A stretch of 64,000 bases of DNA from Mangrovitalea sediminis (lineage in GTDB: Bacteria > Pseudomonadota > Gammaproteobacteria > Pseudomonadales > Oleiphilaceae), in NCBI RefSeq assembly GCF_002514725.1, contig NZ_NTLB01000005.1:434001-498000 (forward strand), written 5' to 3'. This document shows positions 8,764-17,388 of this stretch, one piece after another (the first letter of the stretch is position 1; every line of letters starts with the position of its first letter). The position numbers and the translations under genes are program-made. The notes below the pieces were generated by a model. That model searched no databases and was not told the DNA's origin. It was given only the letters and a program-made list of their open reading frames with translations.

Positions 8764-9828
8764 TTATATCCGGTGGCCGCTTCCCATCCGCCGCATCAGC
8801 TCCACCAGATAGGCGGCAATGTTTTCCAGGGGGAGCACTTCGGTGGCCGCCCCTAGCTCAACCGCCGCACGCGGCATCCCGTAGACCAGGCAACTCTGCT
8901 CGTTTTGCGCGACCGTCACTGCCCCTTGCTCCTTTAGATGCAGCATTCCGGCAGCGCCGTCCTTACCCATCCCGGTCAGCAAGACCCCAACGCTATTCCC
9001 TGCTGCCAATTCCGCCAAGCTATCAAACATCACATCGACGGCTGGTTTATGCCGATTGACCGGTTCGCCATCCGAAAGACACACCTCATAGTTCGCCCCG
9101 GAGCGCGTCAGCTTAAGATGACGGTCTCCGGGAGCCAGATAGGCATGGCCAGGTAAAATCCGCTCGCCATGTTCAGCCTCTTTGACTGTCATCGCACTGA
9201 GACTGTTAAGCCTGCCGGCGAAAGAGCGTGTAAATCCGGCAGGCATGTGCTGCGTTATCAAGACGGCCGGCATATTGGCCGGCAAATCCTGCAGTACCTG
9301 CTTGATCGCTTCAGTTCCTCCGGTCGAGGCTCCAATCCCTATCAGTTTTTCCGTACCCGTAATCCCGGTGATCTGTTGGACGCTCCCGGATTTCTGCCTG
9401 GGCATTGCCGGCCGCCGCAATAGTGCCGTATGAGACGCCGCTGCGGCCCGAATCTTGTCGAGTATGGTTTCCGCATAGGCCGCCATACCTTCAGTAATCC
9501 CCAGGCGCGGCTTGGGTATAAAATCCACCGCGCCCAACTCAAGGGCCTTCATCGTGGCTTCGGACCCTTTCTCCGTCAGCGTGGAGATCATGACAACCGG
9601 CGTCGGCCTTGCTCGCATCAGCTTGTTCAGAAAGGTCAGTCCATCCATCCTGGGCATTTCGATATCCAGGGTAATGACGTCAGGCGAGAACTGATTCACC
9701 ATGTCGCGCGCCACGTACGCATCCTTGGCCGCGCCGACAAAAACCATATCCGGAGCGCTGCGGACGATTTGCTCAAGCAGTTGCCTGATCAGCGCAGAAT
9801 CATCGACAACCAGTACTTTGATCGACAT
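8764..9828 (-). CDS. cheB: Chemotaxis response regulator / protein-glutamate methylesterase CheB
   Basis: A 354-residue protein with an N-terminal receiver (D9, D10, phosphoacceptor D55 in TLDIEMP, lysine in IPKPR) joined to a methylesterase domain with the catalytic triad S168 (GASTGG), H194 (TQHMP) and D290 (GMGKDGA). It removes methyl groups from, and deamidates, receptor signalling helices, opposing CheR during adaptation. It is the last gene of the chemotaxis operon, 27 bases after cheD. All catalytic residues are present and the length is normal for the family. Confidence 0.96.
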   Translation of the reverse strand: MSIKVLVVDDSALIRQLLEQIVRSAPDMVFVGAAKDAYVARDMVNQFSPDVITLDIEMPRMDGLTFLNKLMRARPTPVVMISTLTEKGSEATMKALELGAVDFIPKPRLGITEGMAAYAETILDKIRAAAASHTALLRRPAMPRQKSGSVQQITGITGTEKLIGIGASTGGTEAIKQVLQDLPANMPAVLITQHMPAGFTRSFAGRLNSLSAMTVKEAEHGERILPGHAYLAPGDRHLKLTRSGANYEVCLSDGEPVNRHKPAVDVMFDSLAELAAGNSVGVLLTGMGKDGAAGMLHLKEQGAVTVAQNEQSCLVYGMPRAAVELGAATEVLPLENIAAYLVELMRRMGSGHRI

Positions 9829-9855
9829 ACCCAGCCTCCGGAGACGTTTTGAGGA

Positions 9856-10467
9856 TTACTCAAACAGGTCGACACTGCCGCTTCCAGCCGTTTGACGAAC
9901 CTTGAGCCGGTATTCGCTTTCGCGATCCAGAATCGTCGCGTTGTGCAAGGTGCGGATTTTCCTGACGAGGACCTTTCCCGTGTCCGGGAAGTAGTAGATC
10001 TTACGGGGATATTCTCCAGCAACGTCGCTGGCCAGCAGGGGGATGGATTCATTTTTCAGATACTCCAGTACAAATTCTGCATTTCTGTGGCCCACCCGAT
10101 TTACAGAGAATCCTTTGAGCACATTGCCCCCACCGAACACCTTCGCTTCGAGCCGGTCTCTAGACGCTCCCAGTTTCAAGAGATGATTAATGAGAATTTC
10201 CATCGCATATGCACCATAACGGGCTGATTCTCCAACCAATGAGTTGGAAAGATCGTCACTACCAGGCAACATGAAATGGTTCATGCCACCGATCCTGGTA
10301 GCCGGATCACGGATACAGGCAGACACGCAGGAACCCAGCACTGTCACAATCAAGGTCGGCGCTTTGGTGACATAGTATTCCCCAGGCAATATCTTGACGG
10401 CCTCCCGCTCGAAGTGCCGGTCGTAGTATCGGTTCGGAGCCATAAAGGGATTGTTGTCGAAGTTCAT
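9856..10467 (-). CDS. cheD: Chemoreceptor glutamine deamidase CheD
   Basis: A 203-residue protein with the CheD signature: cysteine C47 in LGSCVSAC and histidine H64 in GGMNHFMLP, then the phosphatase-like glycine-rich segment EAKVFGGGNV. CheD deamidates specific glutamines of chemoreceptors and in some bacteria partners CheC; no cheC is seen here. The start overlaps the cheR stop by four bases (ATGA), so it is translationally coupled. The N-terminal ~20 residues are extra compared with short CheDs. Confidence 0.95.
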   Translation of the reverse strand: MNFDNNPFMAPNRYYDRHFEREAVKILPGEYYVTKAPTLIVTVLGSCVSACIRDPATRIGGMNHFMLPGSDDLSNSLVGESARYGAYAMEILINHLLKLGASRDRLEAKVFGGGNVLKGFSVNRVGHRNAEFVLEYLKNESIPLLASDVAGEYPRKIYYFPDTGKVLVRKIRTLHNATILDRESEYRLKVRQTAGSGSVDLFE

Positions 10468-11432
10468 GCGCTTCCCTTGGTCGTTTGTATGGAAGCTGAG
10501 GTGACCGGCCGATAGACACTGTGGCCCACAAGGCGCACCAGATTCCCAGCATTGACGAAGCTTTCGGAGTGCCCCGCAAAGTACAACCCATCCGGCGTCA
10601 ACAGCGGAATCATCCGCTCCAACAAGCGTCGCTGTGTCTTCTTGTCAAAATAAATCATCACGTTGCGACAAAAGATAGCGTCGATGGGCGTATCCAGATC
10701 CCAGTGCGGGTCCAGCAGATTGATTTGCCTGAACGTCACCATGGCCCGAATATCCGGTACGACCCTGGCAAACCCCGTGTTTTGCCCCTTGCCCTTTAGA
10801 AAGAAACGGTGCTTGCGTTCAGCGCTTATTGCATCGATCCGGGAAAGTTCATAAACCCCTCTTTCGGCATGACGCAGAACCTGACTGTCGATATCAGATG
10901 CGAGGATCTTGACCGGTGGCCGGTATGAGGCAAAAGCCTCGGCAACGACCATCGCTATGGAATAAGGCTCCTCTCCGGTACTGGCGGCAGCGCACCATAT
11001 ACTAAGGGGACGTGCCAGCGACCGCCTTTCCTGCAGGAACTCCGTCAACGTGATGAAGTGATGCGGCTCGCGGAAGAAGGCCGTAAGGTTTGTCGTCAGG
11101 GCATTGATGAAATGCTCGAACTCCGCCTCATCACTCAACAGGTATGTGATATAAGCAGAGAAATGCCTAAGCCCCAGGGATCGCAGCCTCCGCGTGAGGC
11201 GACTATAGACCAATTGACGCTTACCATCGGCCAACCGAATACCGGCACGTTGATAGAGCAGCCCGCGAATCGTTTCGAAGTCAGACTGGCTGAATGAAAA
11301 CTCACGATCATCCGACACTGGTTCCCTGCCCCGCTCGCCAACTGAATCCATTCCTGCTCGAAACCGACATGCCAACGAGGCATTGCGGGAGCTCCGCTGG
11401 GTCGACCCGTCATGACCTACGGAGCTTGCCAC
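10464..11432 (-). CDS. cheR: Chemoreceptor methyltransferase CheR
   Basis: SAM-dependent methyltransferase that methylates receptor glutamates. Of 322 residues, the first ~50 are a poorly conserved extension. The N-terminal helical CheR domain follows (RRLRSLGLRHFSAYI), then the SAM-binding fold with IWCAAASTGEEPYSIAM and ILASDID, and the FCRNVMIYFD segment. The start is a GTG at 11432 with AAAGG at good spacing; an ATG at 11351 has no properly spaced site. It starts 19 bases after the MCP stop and overlaps cheD by four bases. The preceding MCP ends in an xWxxF pentapeptide that may tether this enzyme. Confidence 0.95.
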   Translation of the reverse strand: MASSVGHDGSTQRSSRNASLACRFRAGMDSVGERGREPVSDDREFSFSQSDFETIRGLLYQRAGIRLADGKRQLVYSRLTRRLRSLGLRHFSAYITYLLSDEAEFEHFINALTTNLTAFFREPHHFITLTEFLQERRSLARPLSIWCAAASTGEEPYSIAMVVAEAFASYRPPVKILASDIDSQVLRHAERGVYELSRIDAISAERKHRFFLKGKGQNTGFARVVPDIRAMVTFRQINLLDPHWDLDTPIDAIFCRNVMIYFDKKTQRRLLERMIPLLTPDGLYFAGHSESFVNAGNLVRLVGHSVYRPVTSASIQTTKGSA

Positions 11433-11451
11433 CGCTCAACCTTTCCGGCCT

Positions 11452-14208
11452 CTAGAACTGCTCCCAATCGTCCTCATCTTCCGGCAATTGCGGCGTATCC
11501 ATTGGCGATGGTTTTACACCATGTGTCTGAAGGCGACTGACGGTCCCTTTGGCCGGTTTGGCCGCCGTCTTCTGAAGCGCGGGCGGCGTTGCCATCGAGA
11601 TAACATGTGCCTCCTGTAACCGGAACCGGCTGACCAACCGCTGCAGCGACTCGACTTGCGATTGCTGGCTTTCAGCGGCGGCGGCAGCTTCTTCGACCAG
11701 GGCTGCATTCTGTTGCGTCATCTCGTCCATCTGGTTGACGGCCGTGGAGACGTTTTCAATACCTTTGGACTGTTCGACTGACGCGGCAGAGATTTCGGCG
11801 TTGATATCGCTGACACGTTTCACGGCCGTCACGATATCGTGCATCGTTTCGCCGGCCTGAGTCGCCAGCTGATTGCCGTTCTCGATTTTTTCCACCGAGG
11901 CCGATATCAACGCCTTGATATCTTTTGCCGCATTTGCGGAACGTTGCGCAAGATTACGGACCTCTGATGCAACGACCGCAAATCCCCGGCCTTGATCGCC
12001 TGCCCGGGCCGCCTCGACAGCGGCGTTGAGCGCCAGGATATTGGTCTGGAACGCGATGCTATCGATGACGCCAATGATTTCGGCGATTTTCTGCGCCGAG
12101 GTGTTGATATCATTCATCGTCGACACAACCTGTTCCACCAGCTGGCCACCATCCTGGGCAACCTGCGTGGCCTGCGACGAAAGGGTGTTGGCCTGACGGG
12201 CATTATCCGAATTCTGTTTAACCGTGGACGTCAACTGCTCCATGCTGGAGGCGGTTTCCTCCAGGCTGGAAGCCTGCTCCTCCGTGCGCGAGGACAGATC
12301 GCTGTTGCCCTGCGCAATTTCCCGGGCGGCCGTTGCAATGGTGTCGGAGGATGAGCGGATTTCACCCAACATTTCCGATAACCGGGCGGCCGTATCGTTG
12401 CAATAACGCTTCAGCTCGCCAAAGGTTCCCTGATAATCGTCCTCGATCAGTTCCGTCAGGTTGCCCTTGGAAATCTCGCTCAGTACACGCGCCACATCGT
12501 TGAGACCTTTGTCCGCTGTCGAGACCAGTTGGTTGAGGCCTTTGGCGATCTCCAGGAAGAAACCTTCCTTGTTCTCCATGTCAATGCGGGTGGCGAAGTT
12601 CCCGCCGGCAGCCGCAGAAACCAGCGCCGACACCTCCTCCCCAGCCCGCACTTCAGCAGTACGATCGACCCACTCTACGACAGCCCCCAGGCGCTCACCG
12701 TCAGCATTGATCACCGGACTCGCTGCCAGACCAAAGTGACAGTCGCCTACGCGGATTTGCGTCCGATACGTCGTTGTGAAGGTGGAAAGCAGTTTTCGCT
12801 GATGCTCGGGATTCTGATGGAAATTGTCGATATTCGTGCCCAGGAGATCTTTGGCATTGAAACTCGGAATCTCCTTCTTGAAGACCGACTCCCGGTGTTT
12901 CAGCATTTCCTCGACGGACTTGTTCAGGTAAATGATGTTCCGCTCGTTATCGGCGATCATCAGGTTCGTGGAAACGTTGTCCAGCGCGATGCGAATTCGC
13001 AGGTTTTCCGCCGAGATCGCCCGTTCTCGAGTGATATTTTCGGACAGTTTGGCCCGCATATCGTCCAGTCCCTGTAAAAGGACGGACATTTCATTCGAGC
13101 CGACAGGTCTCGGTGCATGCTGTTCGAAGTCGCCGTCCGCGATACGTTTGGCTGACGCCACTGCCGCGCTGAGCGGACGCGTGACGCTCCTGGTAATTAA
13201 CAAGATACAGCCGACAAGGACGATAACAATCACGATCAGCGTGATGCTCAGGTGCAAATGATCGGTTTCCATGCGGGCGATCTGCTGATTGGCCGCATCG
13301 ATATAGAACTGCCAGAGCTGGTCCTGAACACGGGTGAGCGTGCCAATGGCTTGCGTGGTGGCCTGCCAGAAAGCACCCGCGTCTTCTTTCCGGTTCTTCT
13401 GGAGCAAAGCCTTACTGTCCTGTATTGCGCCCATATCGGTGCGAGCCGACAACGAGAGCGCCTTCAGCCGATCGCCGTTTTCGGTATTGCCTTTTTCCTC
13501 CTGAGCCTGAGCAGCCAACGACAGGGAATTCGACACCATCTTTCCCTGGGCGTCAGCCCGGGAAGCGAGGCTGTCAATCCGGGCCATGTTTGGCGCATTT
13601 TCGTTGTTGGTAGACAGGACCATCATGCCTCGGGCGCGGTACTGCCCAAGGGTTTCGATAAGGGGTTCCAGCTTATTGAAGGTGGCATCGTAGAGATAAT
13701 GCGTTGCAGCGGAGGGATCCAGGAGGATGCCGCTATCCTTCGCCATCCGGTCCCCCAGCACGAACACATCGCGAACCAAATCCGTTTGCCGGGCAAAACT
13801 GTCCGTATCGCTTATCGCTTTGTTTTGCACACTGGAACTCAAGGTTTCGAAGTTCTGGCGGATCCGGTCGATCTCCCGCTGCAGGTTCGGATGCTGTTTG
13901 ATAAAAGCGGTATCCGACAGCCGGCTGAACGCAGACAGGACATCATTTCGAGGCCCATCGATCGTCTTTGGGTCATCGGTACCTGAAAGAATGCCGACAG
14001 ATCGCCCCCGGTGGGCCCTCATTGCGGACGCCAGCTGAACGTCGGCTCGTAGGGCCGGGACACCCAAGAGCACGTTCTTTTCGAATTCAATTTTGGCGCT
14101 TTCCCCCCGCCACAGTTGTGTCATGGGGTAAGACAATGCCAACAGGGCCAGAATCCCGATCGAGAAAAGCTTTGTTCGAATGCCAATACTGTTCAGGAAC
14201 GCTTTCAT
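11452..14208 (-). CDS. Transmembrane chemoreceptor with HAMP, PAS and C-terminal tether pentapeptide
   Basis: A 918-residue methyl-accepting chemotaxis protein. Order: TM1 (about 6-28), a long helical periplasmic domain containing an HRGRSVG motif (about 30-315), TM2 (about 320-345), HAMP (about 345-400), a PAS domain resembling the Aer/MCP type ([15 protein letters not shown]), a second HAMP-like unit ([18 protein letters not shown]) and the coiled-coil signalling domain with the conserved tip [18 protein letters not shown]. The last residues are DWEQF, fitting the xWxxF docking motif that recruits CheR/CheB. I start it at the ATG at 14208, with GAGG six bases upstream, not at the ATG 18 bases earlier. 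The ligand cannot be deduced. Confidence 0.93.
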   Translation of the reverse strand: MKAFLNSIGIRTKLFSIGILALLALSYPMTQLWRGESAKIEFEKNVLLGVPALRADVQLASAMRAHRGRSVGILSGTDDPKTIDGPRNDVLSAFSRLSDTAFIKQHPNLQREIDRIRQNFETLSSSVQNKAISDTDSFARQTDLVRDVFVLGDRMAKDSGILLDPSAATHYLYDATFNKLEPLIETLGQYRARGMMVLSTNNENAPNMARIDSLASRADAQGKMVSNSLSLAAQAQEEKGNTENGDRLKALSLSARTDMGAIQDSKALLQKNRKEDAGAFWQATTQAIGTLTRVQDQLWQFYIDAANQQIARMETDHLHLSITLIVIVIVLVGCILLITRSVTRPLSAAVASAKRIADGDFEQHAPRPVGSNEMSVLLQGLDDMRAKLSENITRERAISAENLRIRIALDNVSTNLMIADNERNIIYLNKSVEEMLKHRESVFKKEIPSFNAKDLLGTNIDNFHQNPEHQRKLLSTFTTTYRTQIRVGDCHFGLAASPVINADGERLGAVVEWVDRTAEVRAGEEVSALVSAAAGGNFATRIDMENKEGFFLEIAKGLNQLVSTADKGLNDVARVLSEISKGNLTELIEDDYQGTFGELKRYCNDTAARLSEMLGEIRSSSDTIATAAREIAQGNSDLSSRTEEQASSLEETASSMEQLTSTVKQNSDNARQANTLSSQATQVAQDGGQLVEQVVSTMNDINTSAQKIAEIIGVIDSIAFQTNILALNAAVEAARAGDQGRGFAVVASEVRNLAQRSANAAKDIKALISASVEKIENGNQLATQAGETMHDIVTAVKRVSDINAEISAASVEQSKGIENVSTAVNQMDEMTQQNAALVEEAAAAAESQQSQVESLQRLVSRFRLQEAHVISMATPPALQKTAAKPAKGTVSRLQTHGVKPSPMDTPQLPEDEDDWEQF

Positions 14209-14353
14209 GCCAGACCTCACATGCAAGGTAGTCAGGAAAGGGCGTCAACCTCGTTCAGAACCGCGCAGAGGGGTTGGCGTCCATGTCTTACTCCTGTCCA
14301 TCACGGGTGTGTCAAAACCGGTACCGCCTTCGTCCGGTCGGGGTTTACAAAAA

Positions 14354-14866
14354 TCAATGGGGCTCTGTCAGGGATGATTCGCTGACCTGATCCATGAGCC
14401 CTATCTCATCGCTGCTAATCAGGCGTTCGATATCGATGACGACAACCATGCTCTCCCCGACCGATGCCAATCCCAGTAGGTAGCGACTGTCGAAGGAGAC
14501 ACCAAACTCAGGAGCAGGACGCACATCCTCCTTCCCCAGCGTTATTACATCCGATACAGCGTCCACGACAACGCCCACATACCGGCTGTTGATCTGCAAC
14601 ACGATAACTATGGTGAATTCGTTATAGGTCACGTCACCGATATCGAATTTCATGCGCAGGTCGATGATAGGAACGATATCCCCCCTGAGATTGATAACGC
14701 CTTTGATAAAAGCGGGCGCGTTGGCAATCTTGGTCACCGCGTCGTAACCCCGGATTTCCTTGACCTTGAGGATGTCGAGCGCATAGTGCTCGGTACCCAG
14801 CGTGAAGGTCAGAAACTCCTGGCCGTTCTCGCTCGATACGGCTGCTGTAAGCTGATCTTCGTTCAT
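14354..14866 (-). CDS. cheW: Chemotaxis coupling protein CheW
   Basis: A 170-residue CheW-domain protein that links receptors to CheA. Conserved CheW stretches are visible: EFLTFTLGTEHYALDILKV near the N-terminus and GVINLRGDIVPIIDLR in the middle. The ATG overlaps the end of cheA by four bases, and a 145-base gap separates its stop from the MCP downstream. It is the only stand-alone CheW of the operon. Confidence 0.95.
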   Translation of the reverse strand: MNEDQLTAAVSSENGQEFLTFTLGTEHYALDILKVKEIRGYDAVTKIANAPAFIKGVINLRGDIVPIIDLRMKFDIGDVTYNEFTIVIVLQINSRYVGVVVDAVSDVITLGKEDVRPAPEFGVSFDSRYLLGLASVGESMVVVIDIERLISSDEIGLMDQVSESSLTEPH

Positions 14867-16896
14867 ACTGTGCTAGCCTCCATCGTCTCCGATGAAATCG
14901 CGTGTTCCGCCAATGCCTCGATATCCAGAATCAGCGCAACGCCCCCGTCTCCCAGAATTGTCGCGCCTGCCACCCCTGACACCCGCCGGTAGTGCTGCTC
15001 AAGACTTTTGATAACGACCTGCTGCTGCCCGACCAACTCGTCGACTTGCAGCGCAAAACGACGTCGCCCCGCTTCGACCAAAACCATGATGCTATGCTCC
15101 GCATCCAGGGTTCCTTTCTCGACCTGCATGACGGCCCCAAGGGCGACGACGGGCCAATAGTGATTGCGTACGGAAAGGAGTTTGTCCTGGCCCGCCAATG
15201 TCTTGATTGAGCCCGCGTCCGGCGCCATCGACTCAATGATATTGACCAGCGGAATAATGAACGTCTGATCCCCGGCCAGCACGCAGAGTCCGTCCACGAT
15301 GGCCAGTGTCAGCGGCAGGTGAATCGAGAAGGTCGTTCCCTGCCCCTTAGCCGATAAGATATCCAGGCGCCCCCCAAGCGCCTCGATATTGCGCTTGACG
15401 ACATCCATGCCCACACCCCGCCCGGATACCTCGGTGACAACGGTAGCCGTGGAAAAGCCAGGAGCCATGATCAACTGCCAGACATCTCTGTCCGAGGGAT
15501 TGTCGGGTAGCGGCAGGCCCCGCTGTATCGCTTTGTCGATGATTTTTTCGCGGTCCAGGCCGCCGCCATCGTCAGCGACTTCGATGACCACATTCCCGCC
15601 TTGTTGCAGCGCCCTCAAGACGACATTTCCCTTTTCAGGTTTTCCGGCGGCCTTACGGGCTTCGCGGGTTTCTATACCGTGGTCGACGCTGTTGCGCACG
15701 AGATGGGTCAACGGATCGACAAGCTTTTCGATCAACCCCTTATCCAACTCTGTTTCACTGCCTTCAACGATGAGGTCTATCGATTTGCCCAGCTTTCCCG
15801 CCAGATCCCGGACCACCCGCGGGAAACGACTGAACGCAAAGGAAATGGGCAACATCCGCACCGACATCACCGATTCCTGCAGCTCTCGTGTATTCCGTAC
15901 CAACTCGCCCAACACCCTTTCAAGGCGTTCGCCATTGTGCCCCTCCACGTCCTTGCAGATATCCAGTAGCATCGATTGGGTAATCACCAGTTCGCCAACC
16001 AGATTGATCAATTGGTCGACCTTCAACGTGTCCACCCGAATCGATGTAGATTCGTGAGACGATCGCTTTTCCCTCCCCAGGGATTTCTCAGCCGACGTTT
16101 TAGAAGGCCCACCAGAGGTTTTTGGCACCGGTGGCGATACACTTTTTTGATGGCCAACCGCACTCTCGGCCTCGCCGTCTCCCGCATTACCTGGCGCCTC
16201 CCGATCGGCTTTCGGGGGAATGCCTTTCGTGGGATGCGCTATTGAGTCGGAGCCTGCCGCAGCAGCCCCACCTTCCTCGCCAAAGAAGCCAAATCCGGGG
16301 CCCGATTCGGGCGCAACGGGAGACGCCCCTGAGGGCAACTCGTCAAAAAAACCGAAACCTTCATCTATAGGCGCCGCGGCGGTGTCAGGTTCGAAAAATC
16401 CAAAACCGTCGTCTTCAGTGGGCTGGGGTTTCGCCGGGAAGAAACCATACCCGACGGTTTCCGGCGGTGTGGAACCGACATCTGGCTCTTCAACGGGCGC
16501 GCCGTCATGAGATTTAAGTACCTTTTCCAGGGCTTCCGTTGCCTGGTTCACCTCCGTCCAGGGTATCGATTCGCCGCCCCGATAAGCCCCCAGGATGGTT
16601 CTTAAGGTGTCGCCGGTCCTGAGCAGGATTTCGACAAGGTCGCTCTCAAGCGCCATTTCCCGCGCCCGCACCTTATCCAGCAGGTTCTCCATGACATGGG
16701 TGACTACCCCCAAGGCATCGAAACCGAAGATTCCACTGCCCCCTTTTATGGAGTGGGCCGCCCTGAAAATGCTGTCCAAATCATCGGCGGAGGGCGACTC
16801 AAGATCGACCTGCATAAGAATCCGTTCCATTTCGTCGAGGTGCTCTGCACTCTCTTCGAAAAAGCTGTCATGGAACTGGCGCATGTCTATGCTCAT
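14863..16896 (-). CDS. cheA: Chemotaxis histidine kinase CheA with repeated GFGFF linker
   Basis: A 677-residue kinase. The HPt domain carries the phosphorylatable H48 (RAAHSIKGGSG). A linker of about 150 residues follows, then the dimerisation helices (DTLKVDQLINLVGELVI), the HATPase with N box (HLVRNSVDHGIE) and G boxes (VADDGGGLD, GRGVGMDVV), and a C-terminal CheW-like domain. No compact P2 (CheY/CheB-binding) domain is recognisable in the linker. Instead there are four near-identical G-F/Y-G-F-F motifs (GYGFF, GFGFF, GFGFF, GFGFF) spaced by acidic, proline-rich sequence, then a charged Lys/Ser-rich stretch. It phosphorylates CheY and CheB. It overlaps cheW by four bases and lies 63 bases after cheY. 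Confidence 0.95.
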   Translation of the reverse strand: MSIDMRQFHDSFFEESAEHLDEMERILMQVDLESPSADDLDSIFRAAHSIKGGSGIFGFDALGVVTHVMENLLDKVRAREMALESDLVEILLRTGDTLRTILGAYRGGESIPWTEVNQATEALEKVLKSHDGAPVEEPDVGSTPPETVGYGFFPAKPQPTEDDGFGFFEPDTAAAPIDEGFGFFDELPSGASPVAPESGPGFGFFGEEGGAAAAGSDSIAHPTKGIPPKADREAPGNAGDGEAESAVGHQKSVSPPVPKTSGGPSKTSAEKSLGREKRSSHESTSIRVDTLKVDQLINLVGELVITQSMLLDICKDVEGHNGERLERVLGELVRNTRELQESVMSVRMLPISFAFSRFPRVVRDLAGKLGKSIDLIVEGSETELDKGLIEKLVDPLTHLVRNSVDHGIETREARKAAGKPEKGNVVLRALQQGGNVVIEVADDGGGLDREKIIDKAIQRGLPLPDNPSDRDVWQLIMAPGFSTATVVTEVSGRGVGMDVVKRNIEALGGRLDILSAKGQGTTFSIHLPLTLAIVDGLCVLAGDQTFIIPLVNIIESMAPDAGSIKTLAGQDKLLSVRNHYWPVVALGAVMQVEKGTLDAEHSIMVLVEAGRRRFALQVDELVGQQQVVIKSLEQHYRRVSGVAGATILGDGGVALILDIEALAEHAISSETMEASTV

Positions 16897-16959
16897 GTCG
16901 TCCCTCCTTGGGAGCCGGTTAACCGCGAAACCGGAAGGGCCTGTTAAACCATCGCTGTT

Positions 16960-17325
16960 CTATTTGAGAACCTTGGCGGCAACTTCCAGCAACTTTGCCG
17001 GATCGAATGGCTTAACCATCCACCCCGTCGCACCTACAGCCCGGCCCTGAGCTTTCATTGCATCGCTGGCTTCTGTCGTGAGAACGACAATAGGTGTCCG
17101 TCCGAATGCAGCCATTCCCCTCAGGCTTTTTATCAACGTCAGACCGTCCATATTGGGCATGTTCTGGTCAGTAAGAACGAAATCAAAACGATTGGATTGG
17201 CAGGCTGCGAGCGCCTTTTGCCCATCGCTCGCCGTCGTCACCTGATACCCGGCGGACTTCAGGGTCACCTCGACCATCTGCCGTACGGATGCAGAATCGT
17301 CGACTACTAGGATGTGCTTACTCAT
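16960..17325 (-). CDS. cheY: CheY-like single-domain response regulator
   Basis: A 121-residue stand-alone receiver: acidic pocket D9/D10 (VVDDSAS), phosphoacceptor D53 (VLTDQNMPNMDG), switch threonine in VVLTTEAS and lysine in MVKPFDP. It is the likely output of CheA to the flagellar motor or to another target. I start it at the ATG at 17325, eight bases after AAGG; a longer reading frame begins further upstream but has no ribosome binding site. No cheZ phosphatase gene is present in the window. Confidence 0.93.
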   Translation of the reverse strand: MSKHILVVDDSASVRQMVEVTLKSAGYQVTTASDGQKALAACQSNRFDFVLTDQNMPNMDGLTLIKSLRGMAAFGRTPIVVLTTEASDAMKAQGRAVGATGWMVKPFDPAKLLEVAAKVLK

Positions 17326-17388
17326 AATGCTGACCTTCCCTTCGTTACAGACCTTAAAGGCTGTTTTCAACGGCACAGGCGTGCCGCC

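Noticed and set aside
13252-13986. 244-codon open frame on the plus strand
   Set aside because: Antisense to the chemoreceptor; no recognisable domain or start signals.
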